Source of the DNA: CBDCWA01 sp046048295
Lineage (GTDB): Bacteria > Pseudomonadota > Alphaproteobacteria > Rhizobiales > Hyphomicrobiaceae
NCBI GenBank assembly: GCA_046048295.1
Contig: JBJOGJ010000056.1
Span: 1 to 17,967 of the forward strand
Direction of reading: 5' to 3'
Length of the DNA: 17,967 bases
Part shown: positions 1-7,361 of the stretch, piece by piece
Numbering within the stretch: the first letter of the stretch is position 1
Layout of the letters: every line of letters starts with the position of its first letter
Notes under the pieces: model-generated
Seen by the model: the letters and a program-made list of their open reading frames with translations, nothing else
What the model was told of the DNA's origin: nothing
Database searches by the model: none
Translations under genes and position numbers: made by a program

Positions 1-193
1 TGCCTCGAGCCTCGCGTTCCTGTCGGTCGACGGGCTCTACCGCGCAATGGGCTACGAACGCCGCGATCCGAATGCTCCTGACTTCTCGGACCACTGCTTC
101 ACCGGAGACTATCCGACCACTCTGACGGATGAGAACGGCGGCGAAGGCAAGAATTGCCCGCGCCAACTCTCACTATTGACCGAGGCTCTGTAG
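1..193 (+). CDS. purF: Amidophosphoribosyltransferase, C-terminal end (partial)
   Basis: This is the 3' end of a gene entering from the left edge. From base 2 it reads 63 codons to a TAG at 191-193. PurF catalyses the first committed step of purine synthesis, converting PRPP and glutamine to phosphoribosylamine in the cytoplasm. The visible tail holds the segments I associate with alphaproteobacterial PurF C-termini: LAFLSVDGLYRAMG, then FSDHCFTGDYPT, then a terminal RQLSLLTEAL. The catalytic N-terminal cysteine, glutaminase domain and PRPP-binding loop lie outside the window. In many alphaproteobacteria purF is followed directly by a short-chain dehydrogenase gene; here that gene starts at 1515, with a solute-binding protein gene in between. 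Identification rests on recognising the C-terminal motif, not on a search. Confidence 0.87.
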   Translation, partial: ASSLAFLSVDGLYRAMGYERRDPNAPDFSDHCFTGDYPTTLTDENGGEGKNCPRQLSLLTEAL

Positions 194-216
194 TATCCGC
201 CCGAAACAATATGTCG

Positions 217-233
217 CGTGCTAAGCACGATTT
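217..233 (+). terminator. Weak hairpin after purF
   Basis: A 5-bp perfect stem (CGTGC/GCACG) with a 3-base TAA loop lies 23 bases after the purF stop and is followed by ATTT. It is short and its T-run is poor, so it is only a weak intrinsic terminator candidate. Confidence 0.25.
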
Positions 234-324
234 CCGCCACCTCTCCATGATAATGGGGTAGTTGTGTGGAAATTCGCGCCGTCCATCCTCCTGAACCAGG
301 AACGCGATCGGCCCGCCGGATTAA

Positions 325-349
325 GGCCCCCTCTCGTAACCGAGGGGCC
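325..349 (+). terminator. GC-rich hairpin upstream of the TAXI-like gene
   Basis: GGCCCC(C)TC pairs with GAGGGGCC around an 8-base loop, giving 8 base pairs with one bulged C. No T-run follows; the next bases are CCCCCATGAG. It lies 39 bases before the GTG start of the next gene. It could end purF transcription by a U-independent route, or be a 5' leader structure for the downstream gene. The pairing is visible; the role is inferred. Confidence 0.35.
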
Positions 350-387
350 CCCCATGAGTTGCGTCGAACCAACCGGGAGATCGACAA

Positions 388-1449
388 GTGAACCGTCTGG
401 CTATTTCTTTGACCACAGCACTCCTTGCGACTTCCCTGCAATCGGCAGTCGCCAAGGACATCAATACCGGCGGCGACACCGGCGCCTATCACAGGCATTT
501 CTGCCCGGCCGTCGAAAAGCAGTTGAAGGACGCAAAGTTCGACTACACCTGTAGAACGTCAGCCGGCACCGCTGAGAACCTGAAGCGCGTTGCGGCAGAT
601 CCAACGGCGATCGGCTACGCCCAGTTCGACATCTTCGCCCTGCTCGCTCCCGGGATGAGCGGCACACAGACTTTCACCACGATCCGCAGCGATGATGTCC
701 GCGAATGCCTCTTCGCAGTTACCCGCAACCCGCAGATCCAGAATTTCGGCGAGATCGCCGTCCATGCAGCCAAGGTCAAGTTCATCCTGCCACCGAAGGA
801 TTCTGGCAGCGCACATACGTTCAACTATCTCCAGAAGATCGACCCCGATGGCCTTGGCAAGGCAACCAACGTCACCAATGTTGGCACGACGAAGGACGCG
901 ATCTCCGCGGCCCTGGCCGATGAAGAGGGCGTAACGCTGTTCGTCCAGTTTCCAGACCCTGCCAACGAACGCTTCAAGCTCATAGACAAGCTGAAGGGCC
1001 GCGTCATACCCGTCATCGACCGCTCGATCCTCCGCCAGGAGATCGATGGCAAGAAGGTGTATTTTGCGCAGGAGACCCAGGTCTCGACCGGCAGTTGGCT
1101 CAAAACCAAGAAAACGGTCGTAACCGCCTGCACCCCGCTGATTCTCTTCACCGGCAACCCGGACCGGATTACCGGTGACACAGCGCGTCAGGACCACCGC
1201 GATCTCGTCAAGACCCTGCAGGCCCTCAGGCCCGAGCAGGTTATGCTGGAAAACAACATGTTCACCCGCATCTGGAAGCGCACGCGCGAACTGTCGGCAA
1301 CCAGCGCAAGCAAGCTGATCGAACTCTCCGACCAGGCGCGCGAAAACGCCAAGCCATATGTTGAGCAGGCCCGCGAGGCCGCCAAGCCATACATCGAAAA
1401 GGCCAAGGAAGGCGTCAAGGACCTCATCGAAAAGGCCAAGCCCCACTAG
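388..1449 (+). CDS. Secreted TAXI-like periplasmic solute-binding protein with 11-residue repeat tail
   Basis: A 353-residue protein starting at GTG 388, with a GGGAGA ribosome binding site 7 bases upstream. Residues 1-22 form a signal peptide (basic start, hydrophobic core, Ala-Val-Ala at 20-22), predicting export to the periplasm. The mature N-terminus (NTGGDTGAYHRHFCP, then SAGTAENLKRVA and AIGYAQFD) resembles the TAXI family of type 2 periplasmic binding proteins, which normally deliver substrates to TRAP transporters. Four cysteines (39, 55, 107, 248) could form disulfides. Residues 319-351 are three exact-length 11-residue repeats ending in a Pro-His stub and are predicted to form a long amphipathic helix; TAXI proteins as I know them lack this. 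No TRAP permease gene is nearby, so substrate and partner are unknown. It sits between purF and a dehydrogenase gene. The fold call is moderate, and an unrelated secreted protein of similar fold is possible. Confidence 0.8.
   Translation: MNRLAISLTTALLATSLQSAVAKDINTGGDTGAYHRHFCPAVEKQLKDAKFDYTCRTSAGTAENLKRVAADPTAIGYAQFDIFALLAPGMSGTQTFTTIRSDDVRECLFAVTRNPQIQNFGEIAVHAAKVKFILPPKDSGSAHTFNYLQKIDPDGLGKATNVTNVGTTKDAISAALADEEGVTLFVQFPDPANERFKLIDKLKGRVIPVIDRSILRQEIDGKKVYFAQETQVSTGSWLKTKKTVVTACTPLILFTGNPDRITGDTARQDHRDLVKTLQALRPEQVMLENNMFTRIWKRTRELSATSASKLIELSDQARENAKPYVEQAREAAKPYIEKAKEGVKDLIEKAKPH
1342..1440 (+). repeat. Three tandem 33-bp units encoding 11-residue (hendecad) repeats
   Basis: Three consecutive in-frame units read ENAKPYVEQAR, EAAKPYIEKAK and EGVKDLIEKAK. 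At DNA level the last two share an identical 15-base ATCGAAAAGGCCAAG, and the first two share GCCAAGCCATA. The pattern (E-x-A/V-K-x-Y/L-V/I-E-x-A-K/R) puts hydrophobic residues on one face of a helix and alternating charges on the others, as in apolipoprotein-like, LEA-like or right-handed coiled-coil segments. A degenerate earlier unit (KLIELSDQAR) precedes it. Confidence 0.85.
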
Positions 1450-1471
1450 GCCTGACGAAGGAATCACGAGC

Positions 1472-1496
1472 AGGCCGGCCCAAGTCGCCGGCCTTT
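1472..1496 (+). terminator. Hairpin after the TAXI-like gene
   Basis: A perfect 8-bp stem (AGGCCGGC/GCCGGCCT) with a 7-base loop begins 23 bases after the stop of the TAXI-like gene and runs into TTTG. It is a plausible intrinsic terminator with a very short T-run. It ends just before the dehydrogenase gene, so some read-through or an upstream internal promoter would be needed to express that gene. Confidence 0.55.
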
Positions 1497-1514
1497 GCCA
1501 CTATGGAGCAGGAG

Positions 1515-2246
1515 ATGAGCACCAGGCGTCTAGCAGATCGGATCGCCCTTGTGACAGGTGCCTCACGCGGCATCGGCCGTGCAGTGGCACTTGCCCTCGC
1601 ACGCGAAGGCGCCCACGTCATCCTCTTGGGCCGGACCGTTGGGGCGCTCGAAGAACTCGACGACGAGATCCGTGCGCTGGGTTCAACCGCTACACTCATC
1701 CCCATGAGCCTAGCCGACGGCGAGCGCATCGACGCGCTTGGACCATCCATCTTCGAACGCTGGCAGCATCTCGATATACTCGTAGCGAATGCAGGCGTCC
1801 TGGGCCCCTTGTCCCCCCTCTCGCACATCTCGACGGATGCCTGGAACGAGGTCGTCACCATCAACCTGACTGCCAACTGGCGCCTAATCCGCACCTGCGA
1901 TCCGCTTCTTCGCCGCAGTTCGGCCGGCCGTGCAATATTCGTGTCCTCCGGTGCCGCGCAGACCGGCAAAGCCTATTGGGGCGCCTATGCTGCCAGCAAA
2001 GCCGCGCTCGAAGCACTTGCCAAAGCCTACGCTGCTGAGATCGTGAATACGCCCGTTCGTGCCAATATTGTCCGGCCCGGCCGCGTGCGGACTGGAATGC
2101 GCGCCAAGGCTGCACCCGGCGAAGATCCGATGACCCTGCCGACGCCCGATGACATAGCACCCTTGTTCGTGAAGTTGGCGCTCCCCGGGTTGGCGGCCAA
2201 TGGGCAAGTATTCCAGCCAGCGGACATCGCAAACATCGTCACCTGA
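1515..2246 (+). CDS. Short-chain dehydrogenase/reductase (SDR family)
   Basis: A 243-residue cytoplasmic oxidoreductase of the classical SDR family, using NAD(H) or NADP(H). From the ATG at 1515 the cofactor-binding motif TGASRGIG is at residues 14-21. The structural NAG motif follows in ILVANAGV, the catalytic serine in FVSSGAA, and the catalytic tyrosine and lysine in YAASK. An RPG motif follows the active site, as usual. Length is normal for the family. I chose 1515 because a GGAG lies 6 bases upstream; the in-frame ATG at 1503 lacks a ribosome binding site and sits only 8 bases after a hairpin. The gene is 4 bases from the next one, suggesting a two-gene transcript. An SDR gene beside purF is a common alphaproteobacterial arrangement. 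The substrate cannot be read from sequence. Confidence 0.93.
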   Translation: MSTRRLADRIALVTGASRGIGRAVALALAREGAHVILLGRTVGALEELDDEIRALGSTATLIPMSLADGERIDALGPSIFERWQHLDILVANAGVLGPLSPLSHISTDAWNEVVTINLTANWRLIRTCDPLLRRSSAGRAIFVSSGAAQTGKAYWGAYAASKAALEALAKAYAAEIVNTPVRANIVRPGRVRTGMRAKAAPGEDPMTLPTPDDIAPLFVKLALPGLAANGQVFQPADIANIVT

Positions 2247-2250
2247 CTCC

Positions 2251-2970
2251 ATGCCGGAGCTATCTGAAAAACGGATCGACGTCTGGTTCTGGTCCCTCGA
2301 TGCGGCAGCCGAACTGTCTGCCTCGCTGAGTGAACTCTCACACGACGAACGCATCCGCGCAGACCGCTTGCAGCAGCCGCTCGATCGCCAACGTTTCCTG
2401 GCCGCCCGCAATGGCCTTCGACGCATCCTTTCCCGCTATCTTGATTGCGCTCCCGAGGAACTTGCGTTTCGTCTCGGTGCACATGGCAAGCCGGCAATCG
2501 CAAGCATCGATACGCCCATACATTTCAACCTTTCGCACTCTTTCGGGGCAGCAGCCCTTGCCGTGACAGGCGCAGGAGACGTCGGCATCGACATCGAATA
2601 CGTCCGCCTGGTCGAAACCGACATCGACAGCTTGTTCACTGATGCCGAGCGGTCATGTATCGCAGCCGCTCCACCGAGCGACCATCAGCATGCTTTTTTG
2701 CGTTGCTGGACGCGCAAGGAAGCTGTCATCAAGGCATTGGGTAGTGGTTTCCAGTACGACCTGCAGTCCATAGAGGTTACGGTTGCCGCAACGGAAGCGC
2801 CTCGCATCGTCCGCCTCGACCACGCGCCTGGCGATCTCCCGAACTGGTCCCTTCACCACCTCGATCACGATCCAGGCATCATTGGTGCACTAGCCGTTCG
2901 CACTCCCTCAACGGCGATCGCAACGTTCCTGGAAGGCCCACCACTTCCCCCTTTGGACAGATCTCTGTAG
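2251..2970 (+). CDS. 4'-phosphopantetheinyl transferase, Sfp type
   Basis: A 239-residue enzyme predicted to move the 4'-phosphopantetheine arm from coenzyme A onto a serine of a carrier protein. The Sfp-type signatures are present: HFNLSHS around residues 91-97, GIDIE (magnesium-binding Asp114 and Glu116), and WTRKEAVIKALGSG starting at Trp153 (Glu157, Lys161). An early RFLAARNGLRRILSRYL segment also fits the family. Length matches the Sfp/Gsp group rather than the short AcpS group. The start at 2251 lies 4 bases after the SDR stop; an in-frame ATG at 2200 would overlap the SDR gene and add nonconserved residues. No polyketide, peptide-synthetase or carrier-protein gene is in the window, so the carrier served is unknown. 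The gene converges on the metallohydrolase gene, with 5 bases between stops. Confidence 0.92.
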   Translation: MPELSEKRIDVWFWSLDAAAELSASLSELSHDERIRADRLQQPLDRQRFLAARNGLRRILSRYLDCAPEELAFRLGAHGKPAIASIDTPIHFNLSHSFGAAALAVTGAGDVGIDIEYVRLVETDIDSLFTDAERSCIAAAPPSDHQHAFLRCWTRKEAVIKALGSGFQYDLQSIEVTVAATEAPRIVRLDHAPGDLPNWSLHHLDHDPGIIGALAVRTPSTAIATFLEGPPLPPLDRSL

Positions 2971-2975
2971 TCAGG

Positions 2976-3770
2976 TCAGAACGTGAATTCCATGCCGTCA
3001 TAGGCAGGCACGACATGAGGTGGCAGGCGCCGCTTCAGCGTCTCGTAGTCCAGGTCAATGTGCAGATGCGTCAGTATCGCTCGCCGCGGCTTCAGCCGCT
3101 CGATCCACTCCAGAGCCTGGCCGACACTGAAATGACTCGGGTGTGGTTGATCCCTGAGCGCATCGACGATCCACACGTCCAGCCCTTCCAGCAGCGATGC
3201 CGACGCCTCCGGCAAGTCACTCACGTCCGGCGAATACGCGACATCGTTGACACGAAACCCGAGCGAAGCAATCTCTCCATGCACCTGAGAAATCGGTAAG
3301 GCGATGATGTTCCCGCCACGCCCTTCTACGGCGATGGGCTCCGGCGGCAGGATCTCGTGCGCCTTGAGGATGGGCGGATAGTTTTGCCCAGCCGGCATCC
3401 GGAAACAGTACTCGAACCGCGACATCAGGCTATCGCCGGTTACCTTGTCCATCCACACATCGACTCGCTTTTTCATTCCGTAGGCGATCATCCTGAGATC
3501 ATCAATACCATGCGTATGATCCGCGTGGTCGTGCGTGAAGAGCACGCCATCGAGTTGATCCACCCGCGCATCGAGCAACTGTTCGCGCAGGTCCGGACCG
3601 GCATCGACGAGCACCCTTGTCGTGCCGGTTGGGGTCTGGCGTTCGAAAATCGCCGAACAACGGCGTCGCCGGTTCTTCGGATTCTTTGAATCGCACTTGC
3701 CCCAATCGTTCCCGACGCGAGGGACGCCCGTCGATGACCCGCACCCGAGAACCTTGAGCCTGTAGCTCAT
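2976..3770 (-). CDS. MBL-fold metallohydrolase, PhnP-like
   Basis: A 264-residue hydrolase of the metallo-beta-lactamase superfamily. The dinuclear metal site HxHxDH is at residues 80-85 (HDHADH). Further ligand candidates are the histidine in SQVHGE, the aspartate in YSPDVSD and the histidines in LTHLHID. Three cysteines (10, 26, 38) flank an Arg-rich NRRRRCSA segment; PhnP-type proteins, which are cyclic phosphodiesterases, carry a similar extra zinc site. No phosphonate genes are nearby, so the substrate is probably a different phosphodiester or is unknown. Its ATG overlaps the tatD stop by 4 bases with GGAAGG upstream, indicating translational coupling. A tatD-MBL pair is common in alphaproteobacteria. 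It is the last gene of the leftward block. Confidence 0.9.
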   Translation of the reverse strand: MSYRLKVLGCGSSTGVPRVGNDWGKCDSKNPKNRRRRCSAIFERQTPTGTTRVLVDAGPDLREQLLDARVDQLDGVLFTHDHADHTHGIDDLRMIAYGMKKRVDVWMDKVTGDSLMSRFEYCFRMPAGQNYPPILKAHEILPPEPIAVEGRGGNIIALPISQVHGEIASLGFRVNDVAYSPDVSDLPEASASLLEGLDVWIVDALRDQPHPSHFSVGQALEWIERLKPRRAILTHLHIDLDYETLKRRLPPHVVPAYDGMEFTF

Positions 3771-4570
3771 CGCGCACCTTCCACCTGCTGGAGATCGCGA
3801 GGAACCTTCGTGAACAATCGGAAGAAATTATCTGTCGTCTGACGGGCTATCGTCTCGATATCCGTACCGCGCGCGCGCGCGACGGCTTCCGCTGTATGCA
3901 CGACCAGCGCCGGCTCATTGGTTTGACCACGCCTCGGTTCGGGCGCAAGAAACGGTGAATCCGTCTCGACAAGCAGCCTATCAGCCGGAATGTCGCGCAC
4001 GATATCCCGCAACGAGTCCGACTTCTTGAACGAAACGACACCCGAAAACGAGACGTGAAGCCCGAGATCTACGGCCGCCATCGCCAACGTGCGACCGCCC
4101 GTGAAGCAATGCAGGATTGCCGGAAACGGGCCCTCCTTGCGAGCTTCCTGCAGGATCGCGATCGTGTCTGCGTCTGCATCGCGGGTATGGATCTCGAGTG
4201 GCAGTCCGCTCTCCCGCGCGGCCCGGATATGGCGTCGAAAACCTTCCGCCTGCGCTTCCGGCGCACTGCGCTTGTAGTAGTAATCGAGCCCCGCCTCTCC
4301 GATTGCAACGACCTTCGGATGCTGGGCAAGCGCCACGATTTCCTCAGTCTCGATACCCTGTTCTTCATCCGCATTATGCGGATGCGTCCCGACCGAGCAG
4401 AACACGTTGTCATAGCCGCTTGAAATCTCGATCAGCTCGGGGAGACACGAAATGCGTGTGCAGATCGTAACCATCACCCCCACGCCTGAAGCCTTCGCAC
4501 GAGCCATGAGTTCGTCCCGCTGCTCGGCGAGCTGAGGAAAGTCGAGATGACAGTGGTGATCGACCAGCAT
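3767..4570 (-). CDS. tatD: TatD-family metal-dependent hydrolase (putative DNase)
   Basis: A 267-residue TIM-barrel metallohydrolase of the TatD/YcfH family, a group with reported 3'-5' DNase activity in quality control and repair. The metal ligands are visible: HCHLD at residues 6-10, Glu92 in GEAGLDYY, His128 in EIHTRDAD, His154 in LHCFTGG and Asp204 in ETDSPFLAP. Length is typical. The start lies 3 bases after the metG stop and the end overlaps the next gene by 4 bases, so metG, tatD and the MBL gene form one translation-coupled unit. The metG-tatD pair recurs widely in bacteria and often gives the annotation YcfH. The exact substrate is inferred from family. Confidence 0.93.
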   Translation of the reverse strand: MLVDHHCHLDFPQLAEQRDELMARAKASGVGVMVTICTRISCLPELIEISSGYDNVFCSVGTHPHNADEEQGIETEEIVALAQHPKVVAIGEAGLDYYYKRSAPEAQAEGFRRHIRAARESGLPLEIHTRDADADTIAILQEARKEGPFPAILHCFTGGRTLAMAAVDLGLHVSFSGVVSFKKSDSLRDIVRDIPADRLLVETDSPFLAPEPRRGQTNEPALVVHTAEAVARARGTDIETIARQTTDNFFRLFTKVPRDLQQVEGAR

Positions 4571-4573
4571 TGC

Positions 4574-6166
4574 TCAGGCCTTCTTCGGCTTTCCGCCGCT
4601 CTTCTTCCCTTCATCCGCAGCGGCTGGATCGACGTAACGTGGGAACACACCGGATGGTGGCGCAAGATCGGTCCCCGGTTTCAAGCGCCCCTTGGGACCA
4701 AGCGCTCCGTACTGCCGCGCTGCTCCTGCCGGCTGCCCGAGCAGATCAAGCAACTTTGCAGCCGAATCTGGCATCGAGGCCTGTACGAGAATGGCGATCT
4801 GGCGCACCGTCTCAGCCGTCACATAAAGGATCGTTCCCTTGCGCTCCAACGAGTGCGATTTGTCGAACGGCTTCTCACTCGCGAAATACCGGTCTGCATG
4901 CCCGATCACTTCCCAGACCGCATCGAGCCAAGACTTTATGGCCTGCCGGTCCATCGCCATGCGGCACGTCTCATATAGTCCATCCGCCTGCGCCAGCATC
5001 GCCTCGTCGGCTCCCGTGAAAGCCCCCGGTTCCGGAACCTTGCCATCGAAGCCTTTCGCGATCATCGAAAGCGAGCGTTGCGCAAGATTTCCAAGCCCGT
5101 TTGCGAGGTCGGCGTTGATGCGCGCAGCGATCGCATCGGGCGAATAACTGCCGTCGGCCCCAAACGCTACCTCACGCAAGAAGAAGTGGCGCACCTGATC
5201 GACGCCGTAGTGAGCGATGAGCGCAAAAGGGTCGACGACATTGCCGACCGACTTCGACATCTTCTCACCCTTGTTGAACAGGAACCCGTGCCCGAACACC
5301 CGGCGCGGCAATTCGATGCCCGCCGACATCAGGAAGGCCGGCCAGTAAATGGCGTGAAAGCGCACAATATCCTTGCCGATCACATGCACGTCGCACGGCC
5401 AGTAGTCCTGTCGCATGGCATCGCCATCGAGAAGACCCGTCGCGGTAACGTAATTGTTGAGCGCATCCACCCAGACATACATGACGTGCCCCGGATGACC
5501 CGGCACAGGTATGCCCCAGTCGAGTGTGGTCCGCGAGATCGACAGATCCTCGAGCCCCTGGCGAACGAAGCTGACAACCTCATTCCGCCGCTCCGGAGGA
5601 AGTATGAAATCGGGGTTGGCCTGATAATGGGCGAGCAACGCATCCTGGTACTTCGAGAGCCTGAAGAAGAACGTTTCTTCCTCCTGCCATACCACCTCGG
5701 TCCCGGTCGTCGTCGCATAGCGCTGCCCGTCCTCGCGAACCTCGGTCTCACCCTCCTTGTGATAGGTCTCATCGCGCACCGAATACCACCCGCCGTACTT
5801 CTTCAGGAAGATGTCGCCAGCGGCCTCCATCCGCCGCCAGAGCTCCTGGCACGCCGAATAGTGGCGCTGCTCGGTCGTGCGGATGAAGTCATCGTTGGAA
5901 AGGTTCAGCGCAACCGCCATGTCGCGGAATCGTGCAGCGTTGCGGTCGGCAAGCTCTCGCGGGGACACGCCCTCTGCCTGGGCCGTCTGCTTCATCTTCA
6001 GGCCGTGCTCGTCCGTTCCCGTCAGGAAGAACACGTCCTTGCCATCCAGACGCTCGAACCGCGCGATCGCATCGGTCCCGATCGCCTCGTAGGCATGGCC
6101 GATATGCGGTGCTCCGTTCGGATAGGAGATCGCCGTTGTGATGTAGAATTTCGGCCGTTCTGCCAT
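4574..6166 (-). CDS. metG: Methionyl-tRNA synthetase
   Basis: A 530-residue class I aminoacyl-tRNA synthetase that charges tRNA-Met with methionine in the cytoplasm. The HIGH signature is at residues 21-24 and KMSKS at 302-306. The connective domain, around residues 118-165, runs as KKYGGWYSVRDE and lacks the cysteine zinc knuckle of the E. coli-type enzyme, so this is the shorter, mitochondrial-like class usual in alphaproteobacteria. There is no C-terminal tRNA-binding (Trbp111-like) domain; the protein ends in a Lys-rich tail. The ATG has GAGGAG a few bases upstream. It lies 76 bases after holB and 3 bases before tatD. Confidence 0.97.
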   Translation of the reverse strand: MAERPKFYITTAISYPNGAPHIGHAYEAIGTDAIARFERLDGKDVFFLTGTDEHGLKMKQTAQAEGVSPRELADRNAARFRDMAVALNLSNDDFIRTTEQRHYSACQELWRRMEAAGDIFLKKYGGWYSVRDETYHKEGETEVREDGQRYATTTGTEVVWQEEETFFFRLSKYQDALLAHYQANPDFILPPERRNEVVSFVRQGLEDLSISRTTLDWGIPVPGHPGHVMYVWVDALNNYVTATGLLDGDAMRQDYWPCDVHVIGKDIVRFHAIYWPAFLMSAGIELPRRVFGHGFLFNKGEKMSKSVGNVVDPFALIAHYGVDQVRHFFLREVAFGADGSYSPDAIAARINADLANGLGNLAQRSLSMIAKGFDGKVPEPGAFTGADEAMLAQADGLYETCRMAMDRQAIKSWLDAVWEVIGHADRYFASEKPFDKSHSLERKGTILYVTAETVRQIAILVQASMPDSAAKLLDLLGQPAGAARQYGALGPKGRLKPGTDLAPPSGVFPRYVDPAAADEGKKSGGKPKKA

Positions 6167-6242
6167 CTGCTCCTCAATCGCCGCAATTCACCGGCAGGTG
6201 TCGCCCCATCGCCATCCGCTCGACTGCCGCCGGATCGTTCGC

Positions 6243-7358
6243 CTAGCCCCGTGCTAAAGCCTGCAAGCGGCCGACTGTCTCGATGACCAGCGCCCGGCGG
6301 TCGAGATTCAGAACCATCGCCTCAGCCTTGCGCGCCACGACCCGCTCCCAGAGTTCGGCCCAGCCGGCAAGGCGCCCCTCATCTATCACACGGCCACAAT
6401 CGATGCCACCGCACCGCATCGCGCCCCCCGTCGCCCGGGCGTGTACCATGTCCGCGACCGTCTCGAGCAGAAGGTCGAAGAAGATCTCGAACCGTTGCTC
6501 GCTCCCCGCGCCCGTCACCTCATCTGCCAGCGCATGCACGCCCGGCCAATCCACTTTGGGCAACATTCCGAGCAGGGCACTCACCCGACTCTGAAGCGCA
6601 ATCCCATCCGCCTCCGAGAGTTGTAACGCCCGCCGAACGCTCCCCTGCGCAATTGCAGCAAGCCGCTGCAATTCTTCACCCGCAAAGGGTTCCAACTCGC
6701 CGGCTTCTCGCGCCTGACTGACTGCACGCGCGAAGTCGGCATCGTTGAGGGGATCGAGATCCAACCGCCGGCAACGCGATTTCACTGTGGCGAGCAGACG
6801 TCCAGGCTCCGAGGAAATGAGCAGGAATACGCAGCGCTGCGGCGGCTCCTCGAGTGCCTTGAGCAATGCGTTGGCCGCCGGACCGTTGAGTTCATCGGCT
6901 TGGTCCACCATAACCACCCGCCAGGCCCCCGGCCCTGCAGAATGCGCCAGGAACGACCTCAACCTCCTGACCTCGTCGACCGGGATGGAGGCGGCGAACC
7001 GTTTCGCCTTGATGTCGTACGGCCGCCGTATCAGCAGCAGGCGTGGATGCGACAGCGCCAGCGCCTGCCTCCAAGTCGTCCCGTCGGGCACGATCTCGAT
7101 CCCACCAGGCAACCTTTCTTCCGGTTCCGCCAGCAGATAACGCGCGAGCTTGTAGCCGAGCGTTGCCTTGCCAATTCCGCGCTTGCCGCTGATCAGCCAC
7201 CCGTGGTGCAACCTGCCGGAGCGGAAGCTTTCCCCGAATGCTTCTTCGGCCGTCTGATGTCCGTGAACCTGCAGTGTCTCGCGCGGATGCGGATAGCCTT
7301 CGAGCCGGTCGGCCTCAGGAAAGACCTCGATATCCGTCGTGACGGGTCTGCGTGCCAC
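6243..7358 (-). CDS. holB: DNA polymerase III delta' subunit
   Basis: A 371-residue AAA+ clamp-loader subunit that helps load the sliding clamp during replication. The Walker A-like loop GKRGIGKAT is at residues 58-66. A VVMVDQADELN segment corresponds to Walker B and is followed by NALLKALEEPP, a hallmark of delta' and tau/gamma subunits. Sensor 1 is followed by KSRCRRL, the SRC motif that supplies the trans arginine finger. I see no four-cysteine zinc module between Walker A and B, which fits alphaproteobacterial forms. The start is GTG, 3 bases after the tmk stop, so the two are probably coupled. Tmk-holB is a widely conserved pair. Exact start is somewhat uncertain. Confidence 0.95.
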   Translation of the reverse strand: MARRPVTTDIEVFPEADRLEGYPHPRETLQVHGHQTAEEAFGESFRSGRLHHGWLISGKRGIGKATLGYKLARYLLAEPEERLPGGIEIVPDGTTWRQALALSHPRLLLIRRPYDIKAKRFAASIPVDEVRRLRSFLAHSAGPGAWRVVMVDQADELNGPAANALLKALEEPPQRCVFLLISSEPGRLLATVKSRCRRLDLDPLNDADFARAVSQAREAGELEPFAGEELQRLAAIAQGSVRRALQLSEADGIALQSRVSALLGMLPKVDWPGVHALADEVTGAGSEQRFEIFFDLLLETVADMVHARATGGAMRCGGIDCGRVIDEGRLAGWAELWERVVARKAEAMVLNLDRRALVIETVGRLQALARG

Positions 7359-7361
7359 CCC

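Noticed and set aside
559..1467. Open frame of 302 codons on the - strand, opposite the TAXI-like gene
   Set aside because: The + strand gene has a ribosome binding site, signal peptide and coherent domain; the antisense product does not.
2200..2250. Longer start for the phosphopantetheinyl transferase
   Set aside because: It would overlap the SDR gene and add a Ser/Thr-rich nonconserved stretch; ATG 2251 directly after the SDR stop is more likely.
3867..3882. Run of alternating CG (gcgcgcgcgcg) inside tatD
   Set aside because: It encodes Ala-Arg-Ala-Arg within a normal TatD protein and is explained by GC-rich codon use.
5078..6286. Open frame of 402 codons on the + strand, opposite metG
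   Set aside because: metG is intact on the other strand with HIGH and KMSKS; the antisense product has no recognisable motif.
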